Shown: positions 1 to 14,463 of the stretch, in pieces
How the letters are laid out: the number at the start of each line of letters is the position of its first letter
Numbering within the stretch: position 1 is the first letter of the stretch
Source of the DNA: Ramazzottius varieornatus
Taxonomy: Eukaryota > Tardigrada > Eutardigrada > Parachela > Ramazzottiidae
Assembly: GCA_001949185.1 (NCBI GenBank)
Contig: BDGG01000001.1
Span: forward strand, 5,076,629 to 5,140,628
DNA length: 64,000 nucleotides
Direction of reading: 5' to 3'
Notes under the pieces: generated by a model
The model's input: the letters and a program-made list of their open reading frames with translations, nothing else
Told to the model about the DNA's origin: nothing
The model's database searches: none
Program-made: the position numbers and the translations under genes

Positions 1-1815
<1,815 letters not shown>

Positions 1816-2860
1816 CGCAAACCACCCGCAATCCGTTTTCGCGGCCGAAGCTCAACAAGACCTAGGAGAACCAAAAAAAGCGTTTGAAGATTACGAAGAG
1901 GATGAGGCCAACAAGCGCAACTTACCATAAAGGATCGCAGAAACAGCAGGCGCATATCACAGATCAGGGAAGCTTGATTGATTGAGCCACTGTTGGATGA
2001 TACGAAGATGACACTTCATCCCGCTGAGCTTCGCCAGTACGAAACAGCAGACAATGGATGTGCGTTATTCGATTAAGACGCAGGGAAATGTGGGCTGTCA
2101 GTGGCACTCACTGGCACCGAAGAGATCCCAAGGGAATGGATGACTCTAACGGAGAATATCTCCTCGCGCTCCCAAGATGAGGGTTGTGCTCGTATCCAGC
2201 ACCGCGAACGTCAATGAATGATGAAGTGGGAACGTATACGAAGATCAGTCCACAGCCGTACACGGAACGCTGCCGGATTAAGGTCGGACAGAGGATGTGG
2301 AGGGAAGACAACTTCCAGCACCCGAAGAATAAAATTACAGTTTATGTTAAGTTGATGCGTCGTGATTTCCCGTTTAGCCAGCAGTAAACGTCACGTGTGA
2401 CGTAATGGCTCGCGGCACCGCCTTGAATAATAAAAATAATCTTGGTAACAATGGCGTATAGAGTAAAAACTGCGAAAAATGGCGAAACAGTCGACGGTGA
2501 ACCCATGTCTGAAGATACGCGGGCAGATATCCATCATTCTTGTCTACCTCGATGGGTATTTCCGATATTCGATTTACTCACGTGCCCAGAACAGCGACCA
2601 AGGTTTTTATCTCGTGACCGGCATCCACCGGTCGCTATAATTACACGTATGATATTTCTTCCGGGCTGCCTTTTGATATCGATACCATCCAAACAAGCGG
2701 GGTTAATAGGGCTATGATTGAGATTCGAAATACCGAAGACAGTTCACCTTACACTGGTTTCAAAAATTCGTTAATCCGCAAATCCCATACCTTGCCACAG
2801 CGAAATTACTTCCATCACCTCCCGATCGTTCTTTCGTTTCGGACGACTTTAGGTCGTAAG
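1816..2860. other. Intergenic, no gene recognised
   Basis: This is upstream of PTEN. Open frames here show no family-like composition or plausible splice structure. It probably holds the PTEN promoter, but no clear core element was recognised. Confidence 0.4.
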
Positions 2861-5520
2861 ATGGCTGAACTCGTGGACGGCTATAAAGATCCGGTCTCGG
2901 GAGATTTGGATGACAATGATGAAGGCCTTGAGATCGCCGATGAGGAATTATCGACCAGCGATTTTACCCCGGCGGATTTATGGCATCGTCTGCTCTTACA
3001 CCCGAAGGAAGATACTTTTGGACACCTCCATATTCAAAGGCTTTCCAGCTGATAAGGTAAGCCTAATCGTACAGTGTCGTTTAGTGAGTAGGGAATCAGC
3101 TTCGATTTGTGCTGAATATCGAGCCTGGTGCACGTGCTTTCTACAGCTGTATCCCTTTTGACCTATTGCAGGGTATCGGAAAACGTTAAGATGACACGGC
3201 TTGCAGAAATCAGCCGGGGCGCCTTTTTGACGTGGTCCGAAGAGAAAGGTTTCGTACAGTTTGTCACCGGAAAGCTTTGAGGAACTCCATTGTCTGAGAA
3301 GGAAAACATCAAAAGACCGCCTGCAGTTGAAACGCAATTCGAGGAAACAACTCATGACCACATGCGCACAGAACGGAGGGAAGTTCCTCGACTGCTCCGC
3401 GGCTTCTGTGGCAAATTTATCGCGCTTGAGTATTCTATCACCACTATCACCTTCTGAAAGATACGATTTGAGATGCAAGAACGTCAGTCAGTACATCAAG
3501 AACCTCGCCCTCAAGAAAACGCAAGTACTTCGGTTTCCCAAACGTACGAGGAGCGAGACCCAACTTTGTCCGTTTGCCCGAACTGGCGACAACTTTGTCC
3601 GCTGACGATTTCTCACTAATCTTCCGCTATCAAGATCCCAAAATTATTTGCAAGGATTTTCAAACACTTAGCTTCATTTCTCTCCAGTCAGAAGTGAGAA
3701 TAAGTGGAAGATCAGGACGGGAGAAATTCCAGAATGGAAGTCGTTCGGAAATTCGTTCGGTATTAGGGAACACGCTCTCTGCAGAGGGCACGTCAAGGAG
3801 GGCCATTTAAACCACATATGCGCCCACCCGAGCAGGAACACGCATTTCCAACGTGTGCCCAAGGCTGATTTAGGCCTAGCACTACCGTTTTCCTCCCAAA
3901 TCGGAACGGCTACAACTTTTTCCACTTCCACGCGGAAACGCTTTGCTTTACAAAATTCCTTTAACTGTGAACTACCAATGAAGGCTGCCCTTCTTTCTGC
4001 TCAATCTTGTATGATCTCCCTTGCCTCTTAGTGATCTTTGCGGAAAGGTTTTCCACCGACTTGCGTTCTGCTACTTCTGAAGGGCTAGTGAAGGCTATCA
4101 TCCGTTCCAATTCACCCGATACCCATGAAAAAGCCGTGGCGAGAAGTCATGTCACCTTGAATTTGCTCCCTCCTGCTACCTCTGTTCAGAGTGGTTGGAC
4201 TGAAACCACCCAGGTATTGAACTGTAAGTCGAAAATACTTCTTGATTCTGAGAGCCAACAGAAGAAAAGGTATGGAGCAGAGGAAAGTTAGGCTGGTTTA
4301 ATGACCCGCTGTCTCGTCTTCCGGTGGCGCATGACGTCATCGGAAGTGTAATTGCCAAACCGAAAGCGGTTGTGGGTGATTCGGTGAAAGCGCCTGTGGA
4401 AACTAGTAATCTCATTGATGGCTCTGAAAATCATGAATGAACTTTCGGCTAGGCTTTGAGGGTGGAATTAGCGAAATCTTTCACGCTTCAGGAAGATATA
4501 GCGATGTGAAGCACAGTCGTCGTGCGCCACTTGGGAAGATAGCCTATCGCAACATCGCTTAATGAGTCATATGTGACTTCGAAAATAGAAACAAGGTGCT
4601 CATGCGGTAGGTGCACATTGGCTTCTACCTTGATTCCTACGGAGAATCGGAAAGTCTAAAACTTCGTCCATTCTTTCCCGGTCGCCTTATGGCGGTAAAC
4701 GTGATCAGCTAATCTCAACCCAGCCAGGACGCCAAAATTGCCACCTGCAGAACTTGACTGGACAAAGTATTTCCGTGGTCAAAGTAGGGCCTCGCTCCTC
4801 GTACCTTTCCGACTTCCGTCACTGTCTTCAACTACTTCCCTTTGCATCATAACATCCGGAACTAATATGATCGGGCGCTGGCGTGCAACGCCTGGACTCT
4901 TGTTGAGCAGCCACATAAGAAAGAACTGAGCAAGAATGAGGCTCAAGCCATCGGATACGGCGCCTTATCAGACGACGCAGATGAGCAAGAGTCGAGAGTA
5001 TATTTTGCCTGAGAAGCAACAATACTTGGATGCTGCCGGACAACGCGAATGACTGGGCGGCAATGTTCTGGCCATACCCGGATGAACAGCTGGCATGGTT
5101 GAGGTCGTCGCCTAGAATGTTGGCCGATTATTGTTCAGTACCTATATTCTTGAGACTGATGGATTCGGCATTCGCGGATTACCGGGCAACAACAGGCACG
5201 AAGAGTCCGCGTTTCGATTTCGTGATTAGTTTGATCAGGCTGGGAATGGGTTTGCATTGATTCGGGCGTGTGGTGTTTGGTGCGGTGACTTATTTTTGCA
5301 GATCCGAATTCCTTGAAGGAGCTGGACCGCCGGCATAGATGGGAGTGCAGTGGAAGGCTGAAGAGCTGGATATCATGGATTGCGCATTCTTCGCCAGACT
5401 TCGGAGGGGATATTCTTTCCTCCTCCCTACGCAGTACCACCTGACCTCGATGACGCGCATGGTAACTGACGCAGATTCGAAGCAAGACAGCCTCAGAGAA
5501 TTTCCAGCTCTTTCAATCAT
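2861..5520 (+). pseudogene. Broken copy A of an unidentified multi-exon gene
   Basis: Four blocks match, in the same order, blocks in the copy at 6.7-8.0 kb. They are an acidic N-terminus ending HPKEDTFGHLHI (2861-3056), an exon starting after the acceptor near 3174 (RVSENVK...LAEI), a block with NVSQYIKNLALKK near 3483-3520, and LPDNANDWAAMFWPY near 5033-5080. A block starting MGVQWKAEELDIMDCAFFAR follows at 5339. Relative to copy B the first exon lacks one base near 3040, which introduces a stop before the donor, and another frame break lies near 3470. The protein family was not recognised. In the last block, differences between the copies fall mostly at third codon positions, so that frame was once coding. 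Alternatively this is a gene with unusual splicing. Confidence 0.55.
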
Positions 5521-6687
5521 TCCTTACAAGCAAAATTTTATAGTGTCAGCTCTTTTAATTACATATTTAGTGTTTTATTTCCAGTGCCCGCTTTGATACT
5601 TACATTGATACTTCTCCATTTCGTTATTTCCACGCTCGAACTACAGTCTATCGTAACATGTAGTCCCTTTTCGAATTTTAAACGTATAATCATGAACAAT
5701 TTGCATTCTGCTTTACGTGCTGCTGTTTTTGAAACTGCAACAAAAACTGAACTGTTGAACGTGTTGGACCTCGAACCTACGTGCAAGCGTTGTTGGCAGC
5801 TAAAAGACGCCATTTGTTTTGATCCTGCCGTCCTCTCTCATGAAAATGTCCAGTTCTCATCGCCGTGTTGATATTCTAATGTAGCGATTCCCCTTCTCGT
5901 AACTGGCTCGTTTTTGCTTTTTACGAAAACTTTCCATTACCATTACTGGAAAAAACCATCACGGAAAAATTTATCTCGGGAGAGGAGCAATCTCCGGACC
6001 CATCATGTATTTCTGATTACTGGCTGGAACGAGGAAGTAGAATATATTTCATAACAGTCGTAATTTCCTGTCGAAAGTTCTACATGTATATTCCTCTCAT
6101 TCGAGTATATATACTTAATTACCATAAATTCACACTCAATTATCATAAACTCCCGCACTGTATTTCCGGGTCTTCCGTTCAAACCACGATATATTTCAAT
6201 CAACCGAATGTTGTGTCGCGTTATCGCTCATGTCGGACGCGGTGCATTTCGCACTTTTCTTAATTTACGTGAAGTCATATAGAAGTCATTACGAGAAGCT
6301 ATCACGGACTTCCGTCAATAGCTCCGAAATGAGTGATTCCACTTCTCCTGTCATAACCGACTCGAAATGATCGAAAGTAGAATCACTCATTACGGAGCTC
6401 CTGACGGAGGTCCGTAATGGTTCTCCGTGATGAAGTGGAATCGCTGCATGAGGAAGTCATGTTCAGGGTTCCTGCTTGTCCGGTACAATCAAGTTTCAGC
6501 GCATGGAGACCCAGCGCTGGCTTGTGCATGCTTCCTAACTTTATTGCTTTCCCGACGCGAACTCAGTGTAGCCTTGATTTCTCCAGCACCGGATCACGTT
6601 CTGCGATCTTCCTTTAAACACTCCTGCTTTGTCCAACCATTTGTTTGACAATCCCAGCAAGCCATCATCTGCCCAGGAACCCATCCG
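5521..6687. other. Intergenic between the two copies; contains a fold-back repeat
   Basis: No gene is supported. A frame at 5584-5871 begins with a hydrophobic stretch but has no recognisable homology or splice partner. The fold-back repeat at 6303-6416 is listed separately. Confidence 0.4.
6303..6416. repeat. Fold-back inverted repeat (MITE-like)
   Basis: The arms at about 6303-6344 and 6377-6416 are imperfect inverted copies (about 40 nt, a few mismatches). They are separated by about 32 nt. The shared core reads AGCTCCGNAATGAGTGATTC. Confidence 0.7.
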
Positions 6688-8031
6688 ATGGATGTCGATG
6701 AACAGCCACTCCCTGAAGATGACATTGCTGAACAGGAGGCACCTCAAGAGGAAGCGCTGACCAGTGATTCCACCGTGGTGGAATTACGGCATCGTCTTCC
6801 CTTACACTTGAAGGAAGATACTTTTGAACATCTTCATATTCGAAAGGGTACTCAACTGATCAGGTAAAGCTGTAGTGTCTAAAATCTGACGGACTGCACT
6901 CTCCAGGGAGAAATTCTACTGTGCTGAACGTTTCCGGATGTTTCCAATCACATATCGTTATTTCTACTTGAATTTGAAATATGGAATGTATTGTAGGGTA
7001 TCCAAAAGTTTCCGTACCACCCTTACACGTCTCGCTGAAATCGACCATGGCATCAGCTTCTTATTGTGGCCTAAAAAGACTGACCCATTCTTTTACGGGT
7101 ACCTCCAAAGAGGGCTCGACAGCCTAAAGCGATTATTTGGAAAAACCAACTACTGCTGAAAGAGGGAGCAATCAAACATCACGTCATTACGTGCACGGCT
7201 ACCTTGAGGAACTGCATTGATTGCTCCCAGTTCTGCGGTAAGCTCATCAAGCTCCATCATCCGCTGAGCACGATCACCTTCCATAAAGCTGGACTTTACA
7301 CTCACAACGTCAGCACACAAATCAAACGCCTGGCATTGGAGAGGGCGCAGACAGTACGATTTTTAAAATATACCTTTGCGACAACCATGGCTTTCTTCAA
7401 GTTTTTCCCACCACATCACACCAACGGGAATCTTCGCCCTCAGTCGCTGACAATCAACTTCCGGTCGCCTGCTAGATTGTTGGCCGACAAAACACTGACG
7501 CAAGAGATGGCGAAAGCTGTTGAAGCCAAAGCCAGCGCAGAAGCTGGTGGTCACGCTGAAAACCAGAAGACTGGCGTGGCCAGTAGGTATAACAAGTGGT
7601 TACTGCCGGACAACGCGGAAGACTGGATTAAAATGTTTTGGCCGTACCAGTTGGAGTGTTGGATTGGTTGCAAGCTTCGCTCCAAATATTGGCCGACTAT
7701 CCTCCACCACCCATTCTTCCACGAACAATGGAATCCGAATTCAATCAGTACTGCAACAGCAGGTACAAGGATTTCAAGCGTCAGAATTTCAGATTTGGAT
7801 GTTAGTTTGCAGTGGCTTCATCTTGATTTGACCTGTGGTACAAGGCGGTGTGACAATCTATATTCTTCGCAGGCCCGCATTTATGAACGAACTGGGGGGC
7901 TCCCAAGATGGGACTGCACTGGAAGAACCAAGAATTGGACGTCGTGGACTGTGCGTTCTTCGCTAGAATTGTGAGCAACACCCTAATGTCGAGTCCTCCC
8001 CCATACCCACTACCAGATGACATCCGTGTAT
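6688..8031 (+). pseudogene. Broken copy B of the unidentified multi-exon gene
   Basis: Exon 1 (6688-6863, ATG at 6688) is an acidic leader ending HLKEDTFEHLHI and LIR. It joins in phase to an exon starting at 6997 (VSKSFRTTLTRLAEI). Later blocks parallel copy A: FCGKLIKL, NVSTQIKRLALERA, a lysine/alanine-rich segment, LPDNAEDWIKMFWPY near 7606, and MGLHWKNQELDVVDCAFFAR from 7905. A frame change follows WPYQLE near 7650. Beyond it the continuation (LQILADYPPP) is readable only in another frame, where it matches copy A. No family was recognised. Both copies appear degenerate, or one may be functional with unusual splicing. Confidence 0.55.
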
Positions 8032-8802
8032 GAGAAACTGATACGATTTTTAGTTCCCTAAATTTCCCCTTCACCAGTTACTTTCATATCGCATAACTAA
8101 GAATCCCTTTTCTCATCGTAATGCTTTTTTTTGGTCCAAGTAATTGACTTATGAGTAGTTCAATCTGGGACCGTGGCGCCCTCTGACTATCGGAACTTTC
8201 TTCCTACTTCGACAAGCACAGCATTCTTTGCGTTCTTTTCTGTAACTGTCAGAATGAAAGTATCCATTCCACTTTCTAACCTTCCCGCAGATCCACATCG
8301 GAAAGATACACGGGAGTATTGATTCTGACTTGTAACGTATGCGTTAAGACCTTGCAACTGTTTGAACTGTATGTACCTCGTACGCGTACTTAAAAATATG
8401 TCACCGTTTCGGACATTTGGTCACTTTGGAACACTCGCTCTTGCTTCTTCGAACTACCTTTCTTCCATAAAAGTACATTTGCGAGGTCGTCGGCTGAAGT
8501 ATGGCTACAACCGTACGGTAGGCGCGAAGACTCATCAGCTATTTTCACTGCACGGTTCTTGCTTTCCACCCTGCGGCCACCTTTGATATCACGCCCCTAC
8601 CACGGACAGCAGGCTCTTCAACACGTACCTTTATGACACTTTCGATTTTACTGTACCGACCAGCGCAGCTTAGGTATGCATCGTTCCAGTCATGCGTTAC
8701 TCTCACTTACTTTTCACTTTCCACTGCTCACAGTTATTTGCTCGACTACGTGTCTATGAGTCGAGCAGCAAAATTTGTCCCAGAAGACAAACCATTTGAA
8801 AA
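8032..8802. other. Intergenic, nothing recognised
   Basis: Upstream region of the MATH-BTB gene. No coding or repeat feature is supported. Confidence 0.4.
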
Positions 8803-10418
8803 ATGTCACTGCCTCGTAGAGGGGACAGCGCGGCAGGGGATGTTGCCGTGGATCAGCTCGTTCCCATAGCCGGACCTCCACGTCGTATTGTTCAGTTCAA
8901 CTACGAATGGCGCATTGGGAATTATCGTCGTGGGGCGATGAAGGAGGAGCTCCTTCGCTCACAGCCTTTTTCTTCCAAGGACCCACAACGATGCAAGTGG
9001 ATGTTGGAACTTTTTCCACATGGATCACCTGACGTGTACAACCAAGGCTACGCTTCGGTCTTCCTTATCCTGAAAGAATGTCGACCGGAGGACCATATCG
9101 TTAGCGCGACCGTACAGTTCGGTATCCGGAAGTTTGGACCGGAAATCAAGGATGTTTACTTTGAGCCGTCGGAGGTGGACTTCGAGAAGGATCGGCGGTT
9201 TGGGCTGGTCAGGTTCATGACTCAGTCGGAGATATTTAACAAAGAGAATAACTTTTTGCATCATGACTCCATGACGGTGTTGTGCGACGTAAAGATCCTC
9301 AACGCACTGGATATACCGGGTGGTTCTACTCCACCGCCGCCCTTGCAGCACAACTCAACACTGAAAAGGACGTCATCGTTTGGAAACGCTAAGAATTTCT
9401 TCCTAAGATCCTCGCAAAGACGGACAGCAGAGGATCGACCAATCCTTCATTCAGACGCGGGAAGTCATGTGGTGAGTTCACCTAGCTGCATGTAGTCGTT
9501 TCTCATGATAACGGAAAGACCGTAGAAAAAATTAGGATTGGATGAGAGCTCTGCCGGAAGGATTGTCTCCAGATCGGTCAATCCAGCTTTACTGTAACTT
9601 AACAGCTGACGGTGATTGTGAGGTTCCTTAACATTTCTGAGCGGTCCTTTTTTGTCAGAGAGAAAACGTTTCGTGGAATAATCCACTCTCGATCCTGTTT
9701 CCTTGCTTAAATACTGACTTTTCACAAAACATCCTTCAACATTTTGCAGCGTTCGGATACGAGTAGTGTCACATACGAAAGTCGCTCCACAGCGCCAGCG
9801 CCACCACTACCTCCCATCCCTCACCGAGAAGCTGCCCACCGCGAAAGTGCCACTGGCTCATACAGCCCCGTTCAAGGTCTCTCTCGCACCATCGAAATCC
9901 CCAAAGATACTCTTCTTGAAGACTTGGCCGCCTTACTTAATACCGGACGCTTCTCGGACGTGACACTCGACGTGGGCAAGCGCGAGTTCAACGTCCACAA
10001 GGCCATCTTGGCCGCTCGGTCTCCCGTTTTCGAGAGCATGTTTTCCACCAATCTAACCTCCAACCACTACGCCATATCGGACGTCACTTCCAGAGCCATG
10101 AAGGAACTGCTGTATTTCATTTACACAGGTAACACAGACAAGACTCCGAGCATCGTGGAGGAGGTACTGGAAGCCGCTCAAAAATACAAGGTGGCGCAGT
10201 TACAAGCCATATGCGAGACCTTAGTGCTGAGGGAGTTGCATGTAGAGAACGCAGTCAAAACTCTAATTTTAGCTCATGAACATAAAGCACAACAACTAAA
10301 AGAAATTGTGCTGGAATATATTGCCCGCAATTTTCAAGCTATAAAACGAACCGATGGGTGGAATATTTTGCGTACCAGCCACACGGACCTCTACGCTGAT
10401 ATCATCGACTACATGTAG
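8803..10418 (+). CDS. Speckle-type POZ-like protein (MATH-BTB)
   Basis: Two exons, 8803-9471 and 9750-10418, flank a 278-nt GT-AG phase-0 intron and give about 445 aa. Exon 1 holds a MATH domain (FNYEWRIGNY near residue 33, then WMLELFPHG, and MTVLCDVKIL at its end). A proline/serine-rich linker follows. Exon 2 holds a BTB/POZ domain (GRFSDVTLDV, FNVHKAILAARSPVF, then LLYFIYTG) and a BACK-like three-helix tail. SPOP-type proteins are substrate adaptors: MATH binds substrates and BTB binds cullin-3 ubiquitin ligase. The long linker between MATH and BTB is unusual, since human SPOP has a short one. The start ATG is the first in frame; an additional 5' exon cannot be excluded. Confidence 0.9.
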
Positions 10419-10672
10419 AGATTATTCGCAGTGGATTAGACGGGTTGTAGCGACGCGATAATTTCGAGAACCACAATGGAAAACATATAGCATTTAATTA
10501 GCTTTAAATATCGACACGATCCTTTCTAATTTTTTTTGTCATAACATTCGTTTTCGAATATTTTTTCTTTGGCACAGTTGATCTGTTTTCTATTTACTTT
10601 CTGCATTAATATGCAAACCAATTTCGTTGTAACAGTTTGTCGCTCTGAATTGATTTAAAGCGGTTACTCAAT

Positions 10673-10678
10673 AATAAA
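10673..10678 (+). terminator. Polyadenylation signal AATAAA
   Basis: A canonical hexamer about 255 nt after the MATH-BTB stop codon, in an AT-rich stretch. Confidence 0.5.
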
Positions 10679-11010
10679 TGGCAAGTCGTTTAGCGTAACT
10701 TTCGCCGGAAGCTCTGTACGAGCAGACAGTTGCGTACAGGTCGATTGCATGGCTATCGCCATGTTTGGCCATACAAAATTCTCTTTACTATTCGGCGGTA
10801 TATCACAACTGAATAAAAGAATTTCCGATATTAATATAATTCGAATCAATATCGGAATTTATGTACAGAAAACTCAAATTCGGGCAAGAAAAATCAGGAA
10901 CAGCTTTTTTAACACTTCATCAGAATTAGCACAATACTGTAAACGCGACTCAGTACTACCAGTCGGCAAGTTAGAACATCACGGTCAGAAACTTTTCGTA
11001 TTAAAGGTCT

Positions 11011-12272
11011 TCAACAAGGAACTTCGTAACTTTGGCATTTATCATTCCACAGAGCATCCATATTGGCATCATTGACATAATGAATGGCCAAGAAGGCTTT
11101 TTTCGCACAGGTGGTTCGTTTCCAGCTCGTCCCTTTCACGTCGTACCCCGCCAGTCCCCAGTGCTGTACACCGGCTTCCTTGGCTGCCATGCCGGTGATG
11201 AAGACGTCATCGTGCCACAGGTACTTGAGCACCGTGACAGCTTCCGCCAACTTCCTCACTACATTCCGACTCACAGCGTAAAGTATTCCCGACACGTACG
11301 GCGGGAAGTCGTCTTCGGGGAAGTCTGCGTACGGGACGTTCCATTTGTTAGCTGGGTCGCGGATAACCGGCGCCCCTTGAGCCCAGAACAGCCCGAATAT
11401 GCCTTCCTTGTCTTGATGCTTTCGCAGAACCTTGACGAACCGCGGGAGGTTCACCCAACAGTCGTCGTCAGCTTTAGCGACGAAGTTTGCTTGAGGACAA
11501 TGGAGAAGTGCCCAGTGAAATAGCGCGATACCTTTGCGTGTTGCTTCGGCGTATCCATCAACGAACGCGGCGGACTGTACGACGTCGTCGTAGGTCTTGG
11601 CTTCTCTCTCGATCTCTTCTTGAAGATCTGCGTCTTTCACTTGGCCTGAAACAAAATCATAGGACTGAAACTTTCGATATGCTAACTGGCTCCCTCGAGA
11701 ATAAGAAATTAGTATCAAAACAGTTATCAAGAAAAATAGACGAAATATTTTCGAAATAGCCCACCTAGTATGAAAAGAATCCTGATTGACCGCGTGGAAG
11801 AGTTGATGGTCTGAGATGGACAAGAGCTAGCTAGTGAGCCAAAGGTTCTCCGGATACTTTCTCGTCGTGCGAATGCATTGGGACGGGAGAATACGATGAG
11901 GAGCAGGAAAGGCGCCGCAGCGCTTGAGCATGACGATGGTGTTACTGTGAAGTGGTCGAAGGCGCTGAATGATGATATCGAGGAACTGGAATTTGAGGAA
12001 CTTGAGCTGTCATCCATTGTACGTTGTTGTGAAAGGAATGCCGGAGAGTACTGGTCGAGGAAGCTTCCGGAGGAACAGAATGAAGGGGCATTCTCAGCAC
12101 GATTGCAGGACAGGGTTATCAGGAACAGACCGGTGGTCGAGATCAGGAGCAGAGCCAGGAAAAAAGCTCCTGGACGTGCACACTTCATCTTTAGACTTTG
12201 CTTCGGCTCCGAGTCATCTAGTTTCATGTCAAAGTTCAAGCGGGGCCTCGAGGCTATGAGGAAACTTAACAC
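11011..12272 (-). CDS. Beta-1,3-galactosyltransferase family (GT31), type II Golgi protein
   Basis: Exon 1 runs 12272-11765 and exon 2 runs 11645-11011, separated by a 119-nt phase-1 intron. The product is about 380 aa. The N-terminus has a signal anchor (FFLALLLISTTGLFLITL) and then a serine-rich stem. The catalytic part shows FLLLIVFSRPNAFARRESIRRTF, RILFILG, the metal-binding motif ADDDCWVN, PPYVSGILYAVSR and HDDVFITG, all typical of GT31 enzymes. These add galactose or GlcNAc from UDP-sugars to glycoprotein and glycolipid acceptors in the Golgi. The acceptor cannot be assigned from sequence. Two further in-frame ATGs precede the anchor, so the exact start is uncertain. Confidence 0.9.
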
Positions 12273-13397
12273 CTGCGAACCAAGATCAGAATACCGAAAA
12301 AGTAGTTTGGCTTTTGGGAGGGAATATCGCTAATTTTTTCCACACAACTCGACATGGTCGCGGTCAACTTACGATGGAGAAAAGTGCGCTTTGGAGCAAA
12401 GCAATGGACGGAGGTACCTGACCGACGTGACCGTCATTGATACCGGAAAGGTGGTGGTATCAGGTGAACATTGTGGTCCAAGTGGCCTTGTTTAACATTT
12501 CCGACTGCTGCATCTGCAGGCTTAAAGCAAACAATAGACAATGTCAGGCATAAAGTACTGCATTTAGCAATCGATTTCACGTACCTGTATCAACGAGCAC
12601 GGAGGTTGATCTTAAATTTCAACGCATGGTATCGTTGGATCACACTTCACAGCACAAGTTTCAATCCATGATATCAGAGCTAGGATATGAGAGAATTCTC
12701 GAGAATATTACAGCAGAAATATTCGTCTGGCTTTCTGTATTCTTAGTTGAAACTGATGAATCCGCTGAAGTAAAAATCGGAGCAATCGACATTCTACACG
12801 GCTAAAAGCGGCTCAACAACGACCGGGATACGACTTACACGATTAGACGGCTGAAGAAACAGAAAAATCAATAGTGTGATACCATTACTTCCCTCTGCCA
12901 CAGAGGAACTATGCCGCAATGCGAGTGCCGGAATGCAAAAATGCCAAGTCTCGTATTCGTCAGCTGGAAACCGTCGACGCAAAATCAACCTTCTATCGAT
13001 GATCGTCCGATAAGATCACCACTTGCATTCTTAAGTAACACAGCACAATCCTACCATACCCGCGCTGTACTGCCCAATTTACTCCTTCCCCTACAGCGCC
13101 GCTGACATTTCAAGGATGCTCACGCCCACTTCACCTCTCTCAAGCTCGACTACCAACGATAATAATCGTGTTACCTTCCCAGCCACATGCTGGCGAAAAA
13201 CTTGCCTAATAAACACGCACCCACAGCAAGGTGATTTACCAACGTTAAAATTATTTGGGGAAAAGACGGATAAAAATGAAAGGAAAGCAAGCGCCGTGTC
13301 TCGGAGTTCATCAAGCGAAACCAAACCTGTCACGCAGAAACAATAGAACAGTACTCGTTTCCGGATGTAAACTTAACATGAAGATCAACGAGAACAG
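12273..13397. other. Intergenic, nothing recognised
   Basis: Contains the 5' flank of the galactosyltransferase and the 3' flank of SOD2. Short open frames lack family features. Confidence 0.4.
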
Positions 13398-14463
13398 CTA
13401 TTTGGCGGAACGGGCCATTTGGTGCCTCTCAGCGACGTCTTCCCAGTTGATTATGTTGAAAATTTCTTTCACATAATCTGCTCGAACGTTCTTGTATTGA
13501 AGATAATAGGCGTGCTCCCAAACATCGATGCCCAAAAGAGGTATCAATCCTATTTGCAGAAGGAAAGGCTCTGAGTACTAGCGGCACAACATAAACAGTC
13601 GGAAAGACCCGGAAGAACAATAGAATGCAAGGAGGGATCACGGCACGTACCTGTCGTAGATTCCAAGGGGTCTTGGTTCTGGCACTGTGCCACCTGCAGC
13701 TTCTTCGCTTGCATGTTGTACCCTAGCCAGCCCCATCCCGATCCTTGGATCGAAGTCGACGTTGTGCTGAGAAGCTTCTTGAAAGCATCGAAGCTACCGA
13801 AATCCTTCTTGATGGCATCGGCGAGGTCTCCTGTGGAAGGACAGGCGCAAAATCAAATCCGCTGATGTAACCGGAAGTGCGACGATAGCGGATCGATGCG
13901 CTCACCTTTTGGTTCTTTTCCTCCGTTGGGCGATAAATTGTTCCAGAAAATACTGTGGTTGATGTGGCCACCTCCATTAAACTTCACGACTCCTTGCAAC
14001 TCAATGGCAGACTTCAGATCACCTGAAGAACAGAAAAAGAATAAACCGATCTGGTGCGCACAAGTCAGAACAAAAATACAAACCACGTGGTCCTCCATGA
14101 TAGGAGGCCGCAGGCCAGTCACGTGGTTTATGTAATACTCTGGAAACGTGGCTAAGAGTTACCGTTCTTCAGAGCAGTCATCATCTTCTCCTCGGCAGCG
14201 TTTAAATTGGTCACATACGTTTGGTGGTGCTTATCATGGTGCAGCTTCATAATGTCCGCAGAAATGACCGGTTCCAGCGCGTTGTACTCGTAAGGGAGCT
14301 CCGGAAGAGTGTACTTTCCCTGAGCACCGGCCATGCTTCGGACTGCATTCTGGATGCCAGTCACGCTGGCTTTCCTACAAGCAAAAGCATGCGCACGCAT
14401 CACACTGTGTGGTAGGGGACGCCCTACTTACGTGATGGCTGCCGTGAACTTCGAGAGATACAT
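13398..14463 (-). CDS. SOD2: Mitochondrial manganese superoxide dismutase
   Basis: Five exons: 14463-14432, 14374-14163, 14022-13906, 13830-13651 and 13549-13398. They total 693 nt and 230 aa, all phases agreeing. The enzyme dismutates superoxide in the mitochondrial matrix. The N-terminal 25 or so residues ([11 protein letters not shown], then basic/hydroxylated) form a targeting peptide before [16 protein letters not shown]. Mn ligands are visible in [19 protein letters not shown] and [16 protein letters not shown] and the Gln of CQNQDPL mark the Mn type. The C-terminal [12 protein letters not shown] is also typical. The start lies in the short first exon, which joins the second across a 57-nt intron; an ATG at 14403 would fall inside that intron. 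The gene is divergent from Jagunal. Confidence 0.96.

Noticed and set aside
5584-5871. Possible secreted 95-residue protein
   Set aside because: The hydrophobic start is suggestive but there is no homology, splice support or conserved copy in the neighbouring duplicate.
11032-11523. Plus-strand 163-codon frame
   Set aside because: It is the antisense shadow of the galactosyltransferase exon.
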